Assembly: GCF_963678635.1 (NCBI RefSeq)
Contig: NC_087066.1
Coordinates: 30,757,301 to 30,821,300 of the forward strand
Direction of reading: 5' to 3'
Source: Symsagittifera roscoffensis
Taxonomy: Eukaryota > Xenacoelomorpha > Acoela > Convolutidae
DNA length: 64,000 nucleotides
In this document: in pieces, positions 49,601 through 60,144 of the stretch
Layout: every line of letters begins with the position of its first letter
Numbering within the stretch: the stretch's first letter is position 1
Made by a program: the position numbers and the translations under genes
The notes under the pieces: generated by a model
What the model saw: the letters and a program-made list of their open reading frames with translations, nothing else
Database searches by the model: none
What the model was told of the DNA's origin: nothing

Positions 49601-52600
49601 CGAAATCTATCTTTTTGTAATTTATATGGCGTGTGGGGGGGGATGATTTTTATTGAAAATTTTCAAATTTTAGAAAAAAAAGTTTCATTTTGTTTTATTA
49701 CTTTTAATTTTCTAATGTTCTTACTGCTCCATAAATCTAATAGGCAGTCGGAACATTCAGGGATTTGCCCTGATACGAGCAGTCTTGTTATATATCAATC
49801 CTGCAACTCCTTTTCCTCATATAATCGTTCGATATTTAAAAAAATATATATGCATGAATTTTTCCTTGGAGTCGGAAATCTCTGTGCTACTTGAGCAGTA
49901 AATGACTCATTACCTGTGAGTTTTTTGAATTCTTTTGGTCAACTGAGCAATGTTAAATCAGATACAAAGCGACTCGCATGAGAATGAATACTCTAGTTTT
50001 GCGACTTTCCTTTGAAATGTCTAGGAATATTTTTTTCTACTAGATTTGAAGTTTTTCAAAAATCAATAAACACAAATTTGAAACAATTTTTCGGCTTTGT
50101 TGAATTTTTACCTCAGTGTAAGTGTCAATGTGACTAATTTTACGCTCACTTCCGCCTTTTTTAATTCAACTATCTTTCCACAATTTAGTTTCGAATGCCT
50201 TTTTAGAAATCACCGCGTATGATATAATCCTTAATAAAAAACTGGAAAACAATCACCCATCAGTTATTTTAAATCAGCAGTTTTTAAATTTTTATAATAT
50301 AAAGAAAATGTTTTTTTTTCTATTCCGAGTGTTGCCATCAATATGTATCAAACGAGAGTTGAAACAATTACTTTCTCTGCAACATATCGAATTTTCTAGT
50401 TAAATAAATTTTTTGTTCACAATTTTTGGGTGAACACAGAATTATATATTGCTCATTTGTTTTTTAAGCTACATATCTATTTTAAATTTGAGCACTCGCT
50501 TTTTTTTCTAACTGTCGTTTTTACTATTCATAACTGCTTTTTTTATTAGTCTAGAACAGCTATTTCTGCAATTCTGATTGTGAATGCAAAAGAGTTGATA
50601 TTTTGTAGAGCTTTGATAATTCCAAAATTTTTTGCGTAAAGAAGTCATCAAACATTTTTGGTCAATTCCGTCATGAAAAAGTTTAAATTAATAGATTTAT
50701 TGCATCAAAATTAGTCATATTATAGTTTATCTAAATCAGGGCTCAGATTTTAAACGAATTTTTAATCTATATATATATTTTTTCTATGTCACCATAAAGC
50801 TTCGATGGCTCGATATGATCATCATCGAGAAGCATTCAAATTTTTATATTATTTGACTGAAATTGATATGGAATTTTGATTATTGTTTAGTTTTTTGATA
50901 CGAAATTAACGGAATATTTGTGTTCGGGGTAGGTTTTTTTCTTCCGACAAATTTCGACTTTTAACTTGCCATTTTTAACGGAATTTTTTTTATATCATTC
51001 AAAAGGTATTGTTTTCCTGAGCTTAAATGTGAAAAGATATTTCACCTGTGATCATTTTTTGTAAAGTTATGGGGTTTAAAGATTGCCATTTTGGCCAATT
51101 TGGGACAATTAACGCGCGATATATTTCGCTCGCGCTATTAACGCGTAAGCGAAGATTTAATCCGTCTTAAAATCGTTCCAAATTGTTGAAAGAAGCTTAT
51201 TTGCCATAATAGATTTGTTACAAAGAGAGAAATCTACTCTTTTGTCCTTTATATGGGGAGTGGGGGATGTTTTCATAAAAAATTTCAAATTTTAGAATTT
51301 GTTTTTCATTTTTATTGTTCCGACTTTCGATACGAAAGTAACGGAATATTTGTGCTCGGGGTGGGTTTTTTTTCTTCAGACAAATTTCGACTTTTTAACT
51401 AGCCATTTTTGGCGGAATTTTTTTATATCATTCAAAAGGTATTGTTGTCCTGAGCTTAAATTTGAAAAGATATTTCACCTGTGATCATTTTTCGTAAAAT
51501 TATGAGGGTTTAAAGATTACAGTTTTGGCTAATTTGGGACAATTAACGCGCGATATATTTCGCGCTATTAACGCGTAAGCGGAGATTTAATCCGGCCTAA
51601 AAATCGTTCCAAACTGGTTGAAAGAAGCTTATTTGCCATAATTGATTTGTTACAAGGAGTGAAATCTATTCTTTTGTAGTTTATATGGCGTGTGCGGGGA
51701 TGATTTTCATGGAAAAAGTTTCAAATTTTGGATTTTTTTTTCATATTTTACGTTTAATTTGTTAAGGATATTTATGTTATTACTGCTCCATAAACCTTAA
51801 AAGGCAGTCGGAACATTCAGGGCTTCGCCCTGATACGAGCAGTCTTGTTTTTTTTACATTTAATTTTCTTGTTACTACTGCTCCATAAACCTTAAAAGGC
51901 AGTCGGAACATTCAGGGCTTTGCCCTGATACGAGCAGTCTTGTTATTTTTTCTTAATGTTTGTTCTTTACTGAGTTGTTGTTATGTCTAAAATAGATTTT
52001 GCGGACAAATAGTATTCGATGTAGATTAAGGTTATCCCTAAAATAGTACTTTTTTGTCATTTAATGTCTATTGTATATATTTTTGGTATGCGTTTTGGGG
52101 TCCTTTGATCAGGTATGAATTGAATGGTTTTTTCAAATTCAACCAAATTTAATTCAAAAACCATTTCCCATTTCTCATTTACCTGTCTGCTAAAAATGCT
52201 TAATTAACTTCTAAAATTAAACAAGAAAATTTATCAAAAAGAGCACGAAGACGACATTATAATTAGCATCTATTTCAGAACTTAAATGAAAGCACTCAAA
52301 CCATTTGGCCATCGTTATTTATAGGTGCAAGATAATTTTTAAAAAGACAAAACATTACTAAAATCTATTTGAAAGCGCTGTAAAAGTTATGAGAGTTTAA
52401 AATCTTTAAATTAAGCGATTTGTTGCAGAAAATTATGGAAAGTATACCAATGTCAATTCAACTTGCTTTGAGCTCGAGAAGCTTTAAAAATTCGGTTTCA
52501 GCCTTAAATCAGGAGTATTACTATCTTGAAATTTTGTCCCAGCTCAGCGCTACAAAATCAAGCCCTCAGTTTTGTTCCAGTTTCTTTTTTAAGAAAGTCA

Positions 52601-55600
52601 CCAAAAAAGATGTTTGCAGTGACTTGTAGCGTAGAAACTTTGAATGATGGATAGGATATTGAACGTGAAAAGTGCGAGTAATCATACATTGGAGTGGCAT
52701 ATATTGAAATGTAATGAAAAGAGGACTTTCAAACTATTGCTCTGGATGTTAATAACGGTGCTCGAGGTGGCAGGTATCTGGCAGCTGGTTGAGATGAGAG
52801 AGTTTTGCTTCTTTGCTGGATTGTTTGAATGTATTCGAATCCCTGCTACCCAAAACAATCAAACAAACAAACGGGGTTGCGCTATTTACTCAATCAAATT
52901 AGTGACTTTCTACTTTTTGTGATAATTTGGTCATAATATTAATGACAACTCTTTATTCATTCCATCCGCACCCTATGGTGTGCATAGCAACGAATATCCA
53001 CTCACTGTGAAGGACTTATTCAATAAAAGGCTAGCCATATGCGACTTTAGCCTCAAATTTATCGCATTTTGCAATTGAAGGAGTCGGGAGGGGGGGGGGG
53101 GGGGGGAAGGAGATCTTATAAATGATGTCCTTCTTATGTTATAGACCAGATGAAGAACCTGACTGGGGGCGGGGGCGATGAGCCGAAGGAGGCGGCGGGA
53201 GGGGGTGAGGTGGATCCGGAGGTGGAGGAGGAGCGACAGAGGATAGAGGAGGAGAGACGACTCAAACACGAGAGATTCGAGGCCGAGAGGTGCAAAATGC
53301 GACAGGATATTAGAGACAAGGTCAGTTCTTGTTATATTATAACTAATTAACTCTGTCTAGAGCGTGGATGAAGCTATGGAAAAAACAACACGAATCGATG
53401 AATGTTGCCTAACGATTAATGTTGCCTAATCAATGACGTGTTGCTTGTAGATCCCATATTGCGAAAACTTAAGAAAACTGTCGAGAGATTATAGCGTGTT
53501 TTTGTTCCGACTATCCGTAGGCGGACGTTTCTGTCACGCTATTTTAGAGAATCGAAGGTTAACTCGTGAAGCATCGAAATTGGCGTCATGTTAATGTCTC
53601 TTCAGTCTGTTATCACACACCGGAATGCTTTTGAAAGTTAATTGGTGTCACGTAAAATTTTATTCTTTGTACAAAATGAACTCCTGGATTTCTTTTTTAA
53701 AATTGCTCTAAGGTCGTGGCATAATCGAGATGTCGATACAAACGTTTTGCGCAACTATATTTTAATAAGATTTAACTTAGATCTTGTGACATATGGATGC
53801 ACACAAAAAATTAAGCATCATCCACCAAACAAGAGTGAATCTATCGGTAGCAAAGTTTTTTATAGACATTTTAAACATGAAATCGATTTCTTGCAGTAGG
53901 AGGAAGCTTAAAAAAGGCAGCGGCAAGTGATTTAAAGATTTTTTGTTTTCAAACTTGGAAAAGGTGATAAAAATAATTAATAAAGTTATACAAATTTGAA
54001 GAGTTTAGCGCATGCTCAACTTCATTTTTTTTTTTGCAAAAAGTTGCGACTACTGTAAAAGCTTGCAGTAAGATACGAATATACTAACAAACGTCCCCTT
54101 TGGTATCTACTAAAGAATTGCCACACCTATAAATAAAGGCAGTAAAAAGCATACACTAGAGCTTTGTATTTAAAATTCGAATGTTGCTCTACAGGATATT
54201 CGATAGCTGAGGTATTCGGTATCTATAGCTGGGTATATTTCTGAGCAATTTCAAATCTCGCAAGATGTTTGCAAGGAATCAAGCGTGGCAGCGTGTTAAA
54301 GCCTTTTCAATCCTGATTCCGATTCTTAAAAAGTTAATTAAAAAACTGCTCATTATCTGAATAATCATGCTTTTCAGACCGAGTTTCTGATATTCAGAGT
54401 ATAGAATATTTACTCCCTCAATGGCACAAATTGTACTATAATTTGAATTTTTTGAAATTGAAGCTCAAGCTCTATTTCTGCTAGTGAAAAAGTCTGAGAA
54501 GATTTGAAAAAAATTGAATTTTTTGACTTTGAAACAATTCAGGAAAAGTTTTGAAATTTCTCAAAAAGTGGTTTAGTGTTGTGCAATTTTTCGATAAAAA
54601 CTTAGCGTAACAATTTTTTTGATGAAAGTTGTTTGTTTTTTATGGGAAGAAAATCATGGTCGTATGATTATGTTTATTTTGCACGGCAACCGAGTAATTT
54701 AGTTAATATCTTTTGTTTTGTTTTGTTTTGCTACTGCACTTGTTTTCATGGTCAAAAGGCGACATATTGAATTTTTAAAAGCTCTTTTTTATGCAAAACC
54801 AAAATACCAAAGTTTGAAAATTATGATTGAACGTGTCTAAGTTCTGTGAGGTTTTTTTTGATATTTTCAGTTAAATTTAAATTATATTAAATTCATTTGA
54901 TTAATTGTTTTATCATTCTTGTGGCTCTTGACTCATCTGCGTTTGTGTATATACTTCCTGGCAATCACCTAGCTGAACTACATTATACCTGTATTTCGTT
55001 TAACGACTACCAGTAAAATTTTCAAAATTTCATCTAACTGTGAACTGAGTTATTAAGAAAGTTTTTTTATTTAGGTGAGAAAATTTGAACACTTCGTTTA
55101 AATGTAGCTTGCCTTTAAATCTTTATTTCAGATCTATTATTTTACACTAGCAGTCAACGATGTGTGATACTACAAACCTTCTTTTTTTCTAAACATTAAA
55201 AGTGTTCACTCATTTAGAAAGTTCACTGTCGCATTGGAAACTGCGTAGCATCTGTCCTCTGCTTCATGTTAGTAGTGCTTGATACTTTATAGGCGTTTGG
55301 GTTTAGCGTCTAAGACTCAGATTTTCTAGGTCGCAGGTTCGAACTCGAAACGTAGCCGAATTTTTTTAAATTCCAGGCTTATTTACAATTATTCTTATTG
55401 CACTTAAATAGCTGCTTTTTGGTCGTGTTTTTGCTAGTATTTGCAAAGCAAAGCTTCGCTTCTGTGTTTTATGATGCGTTTGAAAAAACGGTTCTTTTTT
55501 AGATCAAACTTATCTGTTTTTAGGATGAAATTACTAATAACCATATTGAAAAGTAATTGCCAGAGAGAAATTTCCGCAAAACTTTCGATTGTTTATCCTA

Positions 55601-56908
55601 AACCCACGATATTGTAAACATTTTTTTGCTTTTTTGTTTTCTAGTTCAATTTTGAATTGAAAAAAGTAGGTGTTTTTTGTACTTGTTTTTGTGAAAAATG
55701 GTTTTTTTTGAGGTTTAGCTTTTTGTTTTAAGCAATTTGCCATTTCATCAAAACGGCCTAATTTTTAGCTTGCAAGCCGAATATCATTGATTAAGTTATG
55801 AGTACAGTGTCATCGGTGTACAAGATTGCCCTTGTGTCGTCGTCCATCGCTGATAAAAAAGAGATCCAAACATTTTTTTATTTCTGGATAGATTTTTTTA
55901 GAGTTTTACGGTTGACTTGTTATTTCTTTTTCATTTAAACCTTTTTATTCCAACTTTTTTCATTGAATTTTTCATCTCAAGCCAGGGACGGTTCGAGGAG
56001 GCGGATTTTCAAAAATTTTCAAAAATATTTTCGATCCTTTTTTTAGGTCGTCTAAATTGATTTTTCGAGCTCTTTCAATGCGCCGCAGGCAAAACTTTGA
56101 AAAAAAAAACAGGCCAAAAAAGGCGTTTGGGGTCTGTCAGCCAAAAATGGCTATCTCAAAATAGTACAAAGGGTCGGCAGGGGGTCGAATCCCTGAAAAG
56201 AAGGGCGTGTCCAACCTCACACCCCCGCCCCCTCCCCCCATAAATCTGCCTCTGTCTCAAACTATAGATTAGTTTTTTTTGCATAATTGAAAATCATTTG
56301 AATATACGATTGAAGCCCCGATTAGCAAAATTCAATTTATTTAGAGTTTTGTTCAAGCGATCATGAACGACCAGTTTTTCTCATAAATGCTCAAATAGAC
56401 ATTTTGTCATTTTTAATTTTGCTATATCATTTTTAATTTTGCTATATCTCCTCTGTCATTTTTAATTTTGCTATATCTCCTCTCAAGGACGTTACAACTG
56501 AAAAATAGGTACAATTGGAGCCAAATCAAGCTTTGTTCTCTAAATTATAAGCAATGACACTTTATTTCAATGTTTCGCAGTTTCAAAAAAGTGTTCTTTT
56601 TTGTAATCAATTATAATTTTTCGTCATTTCAAAAATCAATTAGCAAAAGAGAACAAAAAGCCTTGCTTGTTGTGTTAACTGTTTCTTTCTTTCAGTACAA
56701 CATCAAGAAGAAGGACGACCCCGCCCTAGCTCCCCCTGCACCGGGTAGGGTGGGGAGGGGTCAGTTCTCGCCTATGCCAGTGAAGGACGAGGACGATGTG
56801 GATTTGACGATGGAGAATCTGAATGCGGAGAACGTGGGCAAGAAGGCCAACTTCCTGTTCAAAACTGCCAAAACTTCAGTCATGGGCATGTTCGGAGGGG
56901 GCGAGTGA
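40606..56908 (+). CDS. Complexin, presynaptic SNARE-complex regulator
   Basis: Complexin binds the assembled SNARE bundle and clamps or promotes synaptic vesicle fusion. Exons 40606-40636, 53145-53320 and 56696-56908 join in phase (1, 0) to 140 codons (139 aa, the usual size). The N-terminus MNFVVKQMVG matches invertebrate complexins, followed by MKNLTGGGGDE. The accessory and central helices (about 36-75) run EVEEERQRIEEERR, then FEAERCKMRQDIRDKYNIKKK, the SNARE-binding signature. The C-terminal part is proline-rich, then acidic (KDEDDVDL), and ends in a probable amphipathic helix KKANFLFKTAKTSVMGMF plus GGGE. There is no C-terminal CAAX prenylation box, unlike several invertebrate and vertebrate Cplx3/4 forms. 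Intron 1 is 12.5 kb and intron 2 3.4 kb, both repeat-filled. AATAAA at 57309. An alternative last exon giving a CAAX end is possible but was not found. Confidence 0.92.
40637..43000. other. Complexin intron 1, AT-rich part
   Basis: No gene seen. A family 2 hairpin end lies at 42669-42710. Confidence 0.5.
42669..42710 (+). repeat. Hairpin repeat end (family 2)
   Basis: AATCGCAAGTGGTGCAAAGCT, then GCCTCTATGTG, as at 8690; the hairpin is partly decayed. Confidence 0.45.
43017..43204 (+). repeat. Tandem pair, about 93 bp unit
   Basis: Two diverged copies from AACATTACCAGGTCAAACT to CTTAAACATGCTCAC (43017-43108 and 43109-43204). Confidence 0.75.
43210..43700. repeat. Cluster of GCGGATTCC-like motifs
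   Basis: About 13 exact or near copies of GCGGATTCC or its complement in 490 bp, in both orientations and irregularly spaced. Confidence 0.5.
44166..44230 (+). repeat. tRNA-like segment, Cys-like
   Basis: TGGCCTAGAGATAGCA (A box), a loop with TTGCAGAC and the B box GGTTCAAATCCC. The anticodon arm is imperfect, so it is more likely a tRNA pseudogene or SINE head than a working gene. A T run follows (44231-44237). Confidence 0.35.
44656..44776 (+). repeat. Tandem pair, 61 bp unit
   Basis: TCTCTGTGCCTGCATACTAC to AGAGGCATATCTT, twice, with only two or three differences. A diverged third version lies near 47725. Confidence 0.8.
46910..48690 (+). repeat. Diverged long direct repeat, copy 2
   Basis: Partner of 44040-45760. 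It ends in a family 2 hairpin end (48652-48692, GCAAAGCTAAGCTTTGC, then CTCT). Confidence 0.45.
48652..48692 (+). repeat. Hairpin repeat end (family 2)
   Basis: GTAGGTGTT, then the perfect hairpin GCAAAGCT-A-AGCTTTGC and CTCTTTGTT. Confidence 0.5.
48700..49262. other. Intron sequence, nothing recognised
   Basis: AT-rich. One 19 bp duplication around TTTAATGCATGTCAGCC (48895 and 48920). Confidence 0.4.
49263..49789 (+). mobile_element. Hairpin-ended element, copy G
   Basis: Full length, moderately diverged, with an internal deletion after the first T tract; 3' hairpin altered (CAGGGATTTGCCCTG). Confidence 0.7.
49790..50882. other. Intron sequence, nothing recognised
   Basis: AT-rich without gene or repeat that I can support. 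Confidence 0.4.
50884..51313 (+). mobile_element. Hairpin-ended element, copy H (3' end missing)
   Basis: Begins at the decayed 5' hairpin and stops where copy I begins; it lacks the 3' 130 bp. Looks like an insertion of I into H, or a head-to-tail tandem. Confidence 0.65.
51316..51849 (+). mobile_element. Hairpin-ended element, copy I
   Basis: Full length with both canonical ends (TGTTCCGACTTTCGATACG and CAGGGCTTCGCCCTG...GTCTTGTT). Confidence 0.75.
51858..51943 (+). mobile_element. Hairpin-ended element, copy J (extra 3' end)
   Basis: A second 3' end of about 85 bp, directly behind copy I. Repeated 3' ends are typical of rolling-circle elements. Confidence 0.65.
51950..53144. other. End of complexin intron 1
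   Basis: AT-rich; contains the tRNA-like segment 52766-52851 and a G run at 53091-53106 just before exon 2. Confidence 0.5.
52766..52851 (+). repeat. tRNA-like segment
   Basis: GGTGGCAG at the start pairs with CTGCTACC at the end like an acceptor stem; GGCAGCTGGTTGAGATGAGAG resembles an A box and TATTCGAATCCC a B box. The T stem is broken, so it is likely a pseudogene or SINE head. Confidence 0.35.
53145..53320 (+). CDS. Complexin exon 2
   Basis: Codes residues 11-69, MKNLTGGGGDE to CKMRQDIRDK; acceptor TTATAG, donor GTCAGT. GC-rich against its surroundings. Confidence 0.9.
53321..55982. other. Complexin intron 2, first part
   Basis: AT-rich; a (TTTTG)n run at 54715, a tRNA-like segment at 55292 and a family 2 hairpin end at 55438-55475. 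No coding gene seen. Confidence 0.5.
55292..55358 (+). repeat. tRNA-like segment
   Basis: TTTAGCGTCTAAGACTC (A-box-like), ATTTTCTAGG in the anticodon region and the B box AGGTTCGAACTC, followed by a T run. Similar in layout to 44166-44230. Likely tRNA-derived, not a working tRNA. Confidence 0.35.
55983..56254 (+). mobile_element. Decayed hAT-type MITE in complexin intron 2
   Basis: Related to 17673-18107: GGCGGATTTTCAAAAATTTTC, TTTTTTAGGTCG, GCGCCGCAGGCAA-like and GTCGAATCCCTGA blocks in the same order. Ends CAGGGACGG and CTGCCTCTG; flanking 8-mers TCTCAAGC and TCTCAAAC match at 7 of 8. Confidence 0.75.
56407..56486 (+). repeat. Short tandem repeat
   Basis: Three copies of CATTTTTAATTTTGCTATAT, with a TCTCCTCT spacer in the last two. 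Confidence 0.8.
56696..56908 (+). CDS. Complexin exon 3 (terminal)
   Basis: Codes residues 70-139, YNIKKKDD to MGMFGGGE, then TGA 56906-56908. Acceptor TTTCTTTCAG. The upstream open frame from 56570 is intron. Confidence 0.9.
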   Translation, partial: YNIKKKDDPALAPPAPGRVGRGQFSPMPVKDEDDVDLTMENLNAENVGKKANFLFKTAKTSVMGMFGGGE

Positions 56909-59219
56909 AGTGAAGTGAAGTGGAGCTGAAGCGAAGAAGGAGTGAACAAACTATACTACAGAATCATGATGGGGGGCTGTAGGTGGTATTTCAGTCTCTG
57001 GGAAATTCCGAATTCTTAAAAATTACGCATTCACTAGTCTACGAAAGTAAAATGAAGCCATTAAGCTAGAAGAACAAGTGTTTAGCTTAAATTCCATTTA
57101 AAATGGAGAAAAAATTACTCGAAATTTCGAAATTATTAAGCTCATTTAAATATAATCAGTCAAAATTTAAGATCTTTGTTGGAATTTGCCGAAGACTGAA
57201 TCACAGTCTAAAAACGGGAGACTGAAAAGATGTGAAGAAAACTTAAAATCAAAATTACCAAAAATTTCACTTGAAGCTGTATATCTCGCAGTTGTAATGC
57301 AAATTCTAAATAAACTCTTAACCTGTAGCCGCACAAACCGAACTGTATATTTTATATTTTTCCGGTATATTTTGACAATTGACCTGAAAGTGCTAAAATT
57401 GCGAATTCGGTATCATTTTTAGATATTTAGTTTACTTGATGTTGGAATTGCTGCTGAAAAAAAATTAAAAATAAGTTTCACAACAGCATTTCCATATTGT
57501 AGTTTGTTTCAAATTGTATGTTTGCTTTGGATGATTTCTGCATATTCGATATGAGTTTACTAGTCTGAAAAAGGTTTTGCCACTGGAGAAGAAAGCTTTC
57601 AAAGAGCTTTACTGGCGGGGTACGCCACGAAAGGTGGCAGGGCGCCCCGCAAAAACAGTACTCACTCACAGCAGACAGAGGAAGTAAAAACGTCTATAGG
57701 CCAATTCAGAATTGGCTAGAAAGAGTTAAACGAAGGGGATAACGTCTAAAGAGCAGTTGAACTGTCGTTCAGTTTTAAAGACAAAATGAGACAACCCGGG
57801 TTGACAAAAAATGCTTATCATACATTTTTCATATTTGAAAAAATGCTTATCATACTCTTTCACACAATTTCATAGAGCAAAAGTATATGTATGAAAATAG
57901 CAAAATAAGTATTTTTTCCATATATGAACTTGTATGATAAAATTTTTTTCCATACTATGAAATTGTATGATAAGCATTTGTTCCATAAATGAAAATATAA
58001 AAAATTTTTGTTTCGAAATTTCGTGTTTCAACCGAAACACTAACCAAGGATTTTTGTCTAAGAAATATCAATATCAACCGATTCTAAATCGTTATATAGA
58101 AATAGTTCTAACCATTTTCATCCACTTTTTTTTATACTCATTTTATACAGATTTGTACAGATTATTTTCAAATTTTCTCGACTATCATCATTGAGAACAC
58201 AAAATTTTCATACTCGTCCAACTCTTCTCGCAAGACGCTAGACGGTCTTGTAATGATATAATGAAGTATTGAGATAAAATATGCCTTTTTTTGGGTTGAT
58301 GTTCGGCCTGAAAAAACTATGAGTATAACTAATAAGTAAACTCTTTGCACCAAAAATGTCTTGTTTTAAGCATGTTACTTGCGTAAGAAACTAATTAAAC
58401 TGCGGCTAGAACGTTGATAATGAAATCTCATTTGAGAAAAAAAGCATACTTTTTTTATTCAATACTGAGGGAATCCTTAGGTTTGCGAAATTTGTAAAAG
58501 ATTCTCTGAATTTCCTACAACTCTAGGAAACCTTGCTCTCTGTTATTTGCCCTGACGAAAATTTTTCTATAGTAGGAAATTCTGCTCAAGCTTCGAAACT
58601 TTAAAGAATAGTTATATTTAATCAAATTTGTTAAAATTTTCATGGAATTCACAACCTTAAAAAATCTATTTGAATCGATATAAATTAATTTATTTAGGCA
58701 AAATTACCGTAAAAATCCGTTGAAAGTGATTCGAAATCGAATTACGTATCTAAATGGGATACTTAAAATCAATTTTCAATCAATGCAGTATTTGATCTGT
58801 ATCAAATTTGGTTTGAATTGATTCCATTTCAAGTTTGTCAGTGCGAGTGGTGTAATTAGTTGATTACACAGGTAAAAATCTCATGTCTATTTGCTTTGTG
58901 AACGTCTAATTGTGAAAAAACCTCCTGGTTGATGACTGATCTAAATGACTTACTTTTTGAATTGATGCAGAAATCTTTAGTGAGGTTGCTTTTCGGGACA
59001 ATAATGCTCAAAGAAAAAAGCTCAAGCATAGCAGGCTACAGCTTTAGACAAACGATTAATCTCTAGCACTGCTTATAACATAAAATATGAAATAATTTCA
59101 ACTAATATTTTCCATTTTTTATCCAAATGTCTATTAATATCTTTTTTTTTTGTATTGCGTTGGATTATTTTCATCTCATCTTTCGATACAATTCGGTAGA
59201 GAAAGCGCAAACTGGAAAT
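56909..59219. other. Gene-free region after complexin
   Basis: AATAAA at 57309. An inverted-repeat cluster (57808-57985) has AATGCTTATCATAC twice and its complement TATGATAAGCATT. No gene seen. Confidence 0.5.
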
Positions 59220-59221
59220 CA

Positions 59222-60125
59222 GTGAGTTCAAAGGTCACTATTTTTTCCTTAATGGACTATTAGAAGTAAATTTCGTTTCCTTTGGTTCACGCTACTAGTC
59301 AAATTGCAGAAAAGCCAATATTTAAGGTGCTGAATTTATGCAGACTTAATTTCAAACTTATTTTTCAGGATGTCAGTGAGTGCAGAAGAAAAATGCTTCC
59401 ACACTCTCCCATTATAATTCTTCATACTTCGAAAGTCTACAGGAAAAAACTTATGGCCAACAAGGCAGTGAAGTCTAAACTTTTCGATTTAAAAGCTCAA
59501 AACGAGAGGGGAGGAAGCAGACGAGGTAGCGTTTGAGCGAAAATCATTTATTTTTGGCTGAACGCTTAAAAAATTGCCTTAATCTAAAAGAGATCCGACA
59601 AAAAATTACGAGAAAATTGAACTATTAGTTTTTGCTTGTAGACTTCATTAAATTCTTAAAATTTTAGTTTTAGTTTTTATGATTCCTACTTTTTCATTAA
59701 TACGAGTTTGTTTTTTTTTGCATAGTTCAAATCAGCAAGTTTGCTTAGTTCAAATTATGCAAAAACAAAAAGTAAAATAATCTGACTGAAAAAAATATAT
59801 ATATTGTATTAGAAGCAAAACACAAGCTATCTAATTCACAAAATTCATAAAAACCAGTGCTACATGTCATCACTTTAAATTCTATGATGTTTATATTTCC
59901 ATCACTGAATGTGAATTTTTAGCAAGCTGTTCAAAAACAAAAGGTGAAGTGTGCTGAAAAATAACATGACTAAAATAATATTAGAAAAAAACATAACCTT
60001 TACATGTAGATTCAGTACGAATAACAAAATTGTATGAGAAATCAAATAACTTACAGAGAAATTTTTTCCTCCCCGTCCTTTTCCTCCACAGTAAAATGAC
60101 TCCAATCGGGAAAATTAGGTGGAAA
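59222..60125 (+). repeat. Diverged tandem repeat, copy 1 (about 920 bp)
   Basis: Matches 60145-60850 block by block: TCAAATTGCA, TTTTTCAGGATGTCAGTGAGTG, AAAGAGATCCGACAAAAAA, GTTCAAAAACAA, ATGAGAAATCAAA. An 84-codon frame in it is not conserved in the other copy, so it is not called a gene. Confidence 0.6.
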
Positions 60126-60144
60126 AAATGAAAAGTAGAAATCA

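Noticed and set aside
52973-53350. Serine/proline-rich - strand frames over complexin exon 2
   Set aside because: Shadow of the GC-rich coding exon, whose + strand frame gives the conserved complexin helix.
59282-59536. 84-codon frame behind an acceptor-like TTTTTCAG
   Set aside because: The frame is not kept in the diverged copy at 60145-60850 and no partner exon was found.
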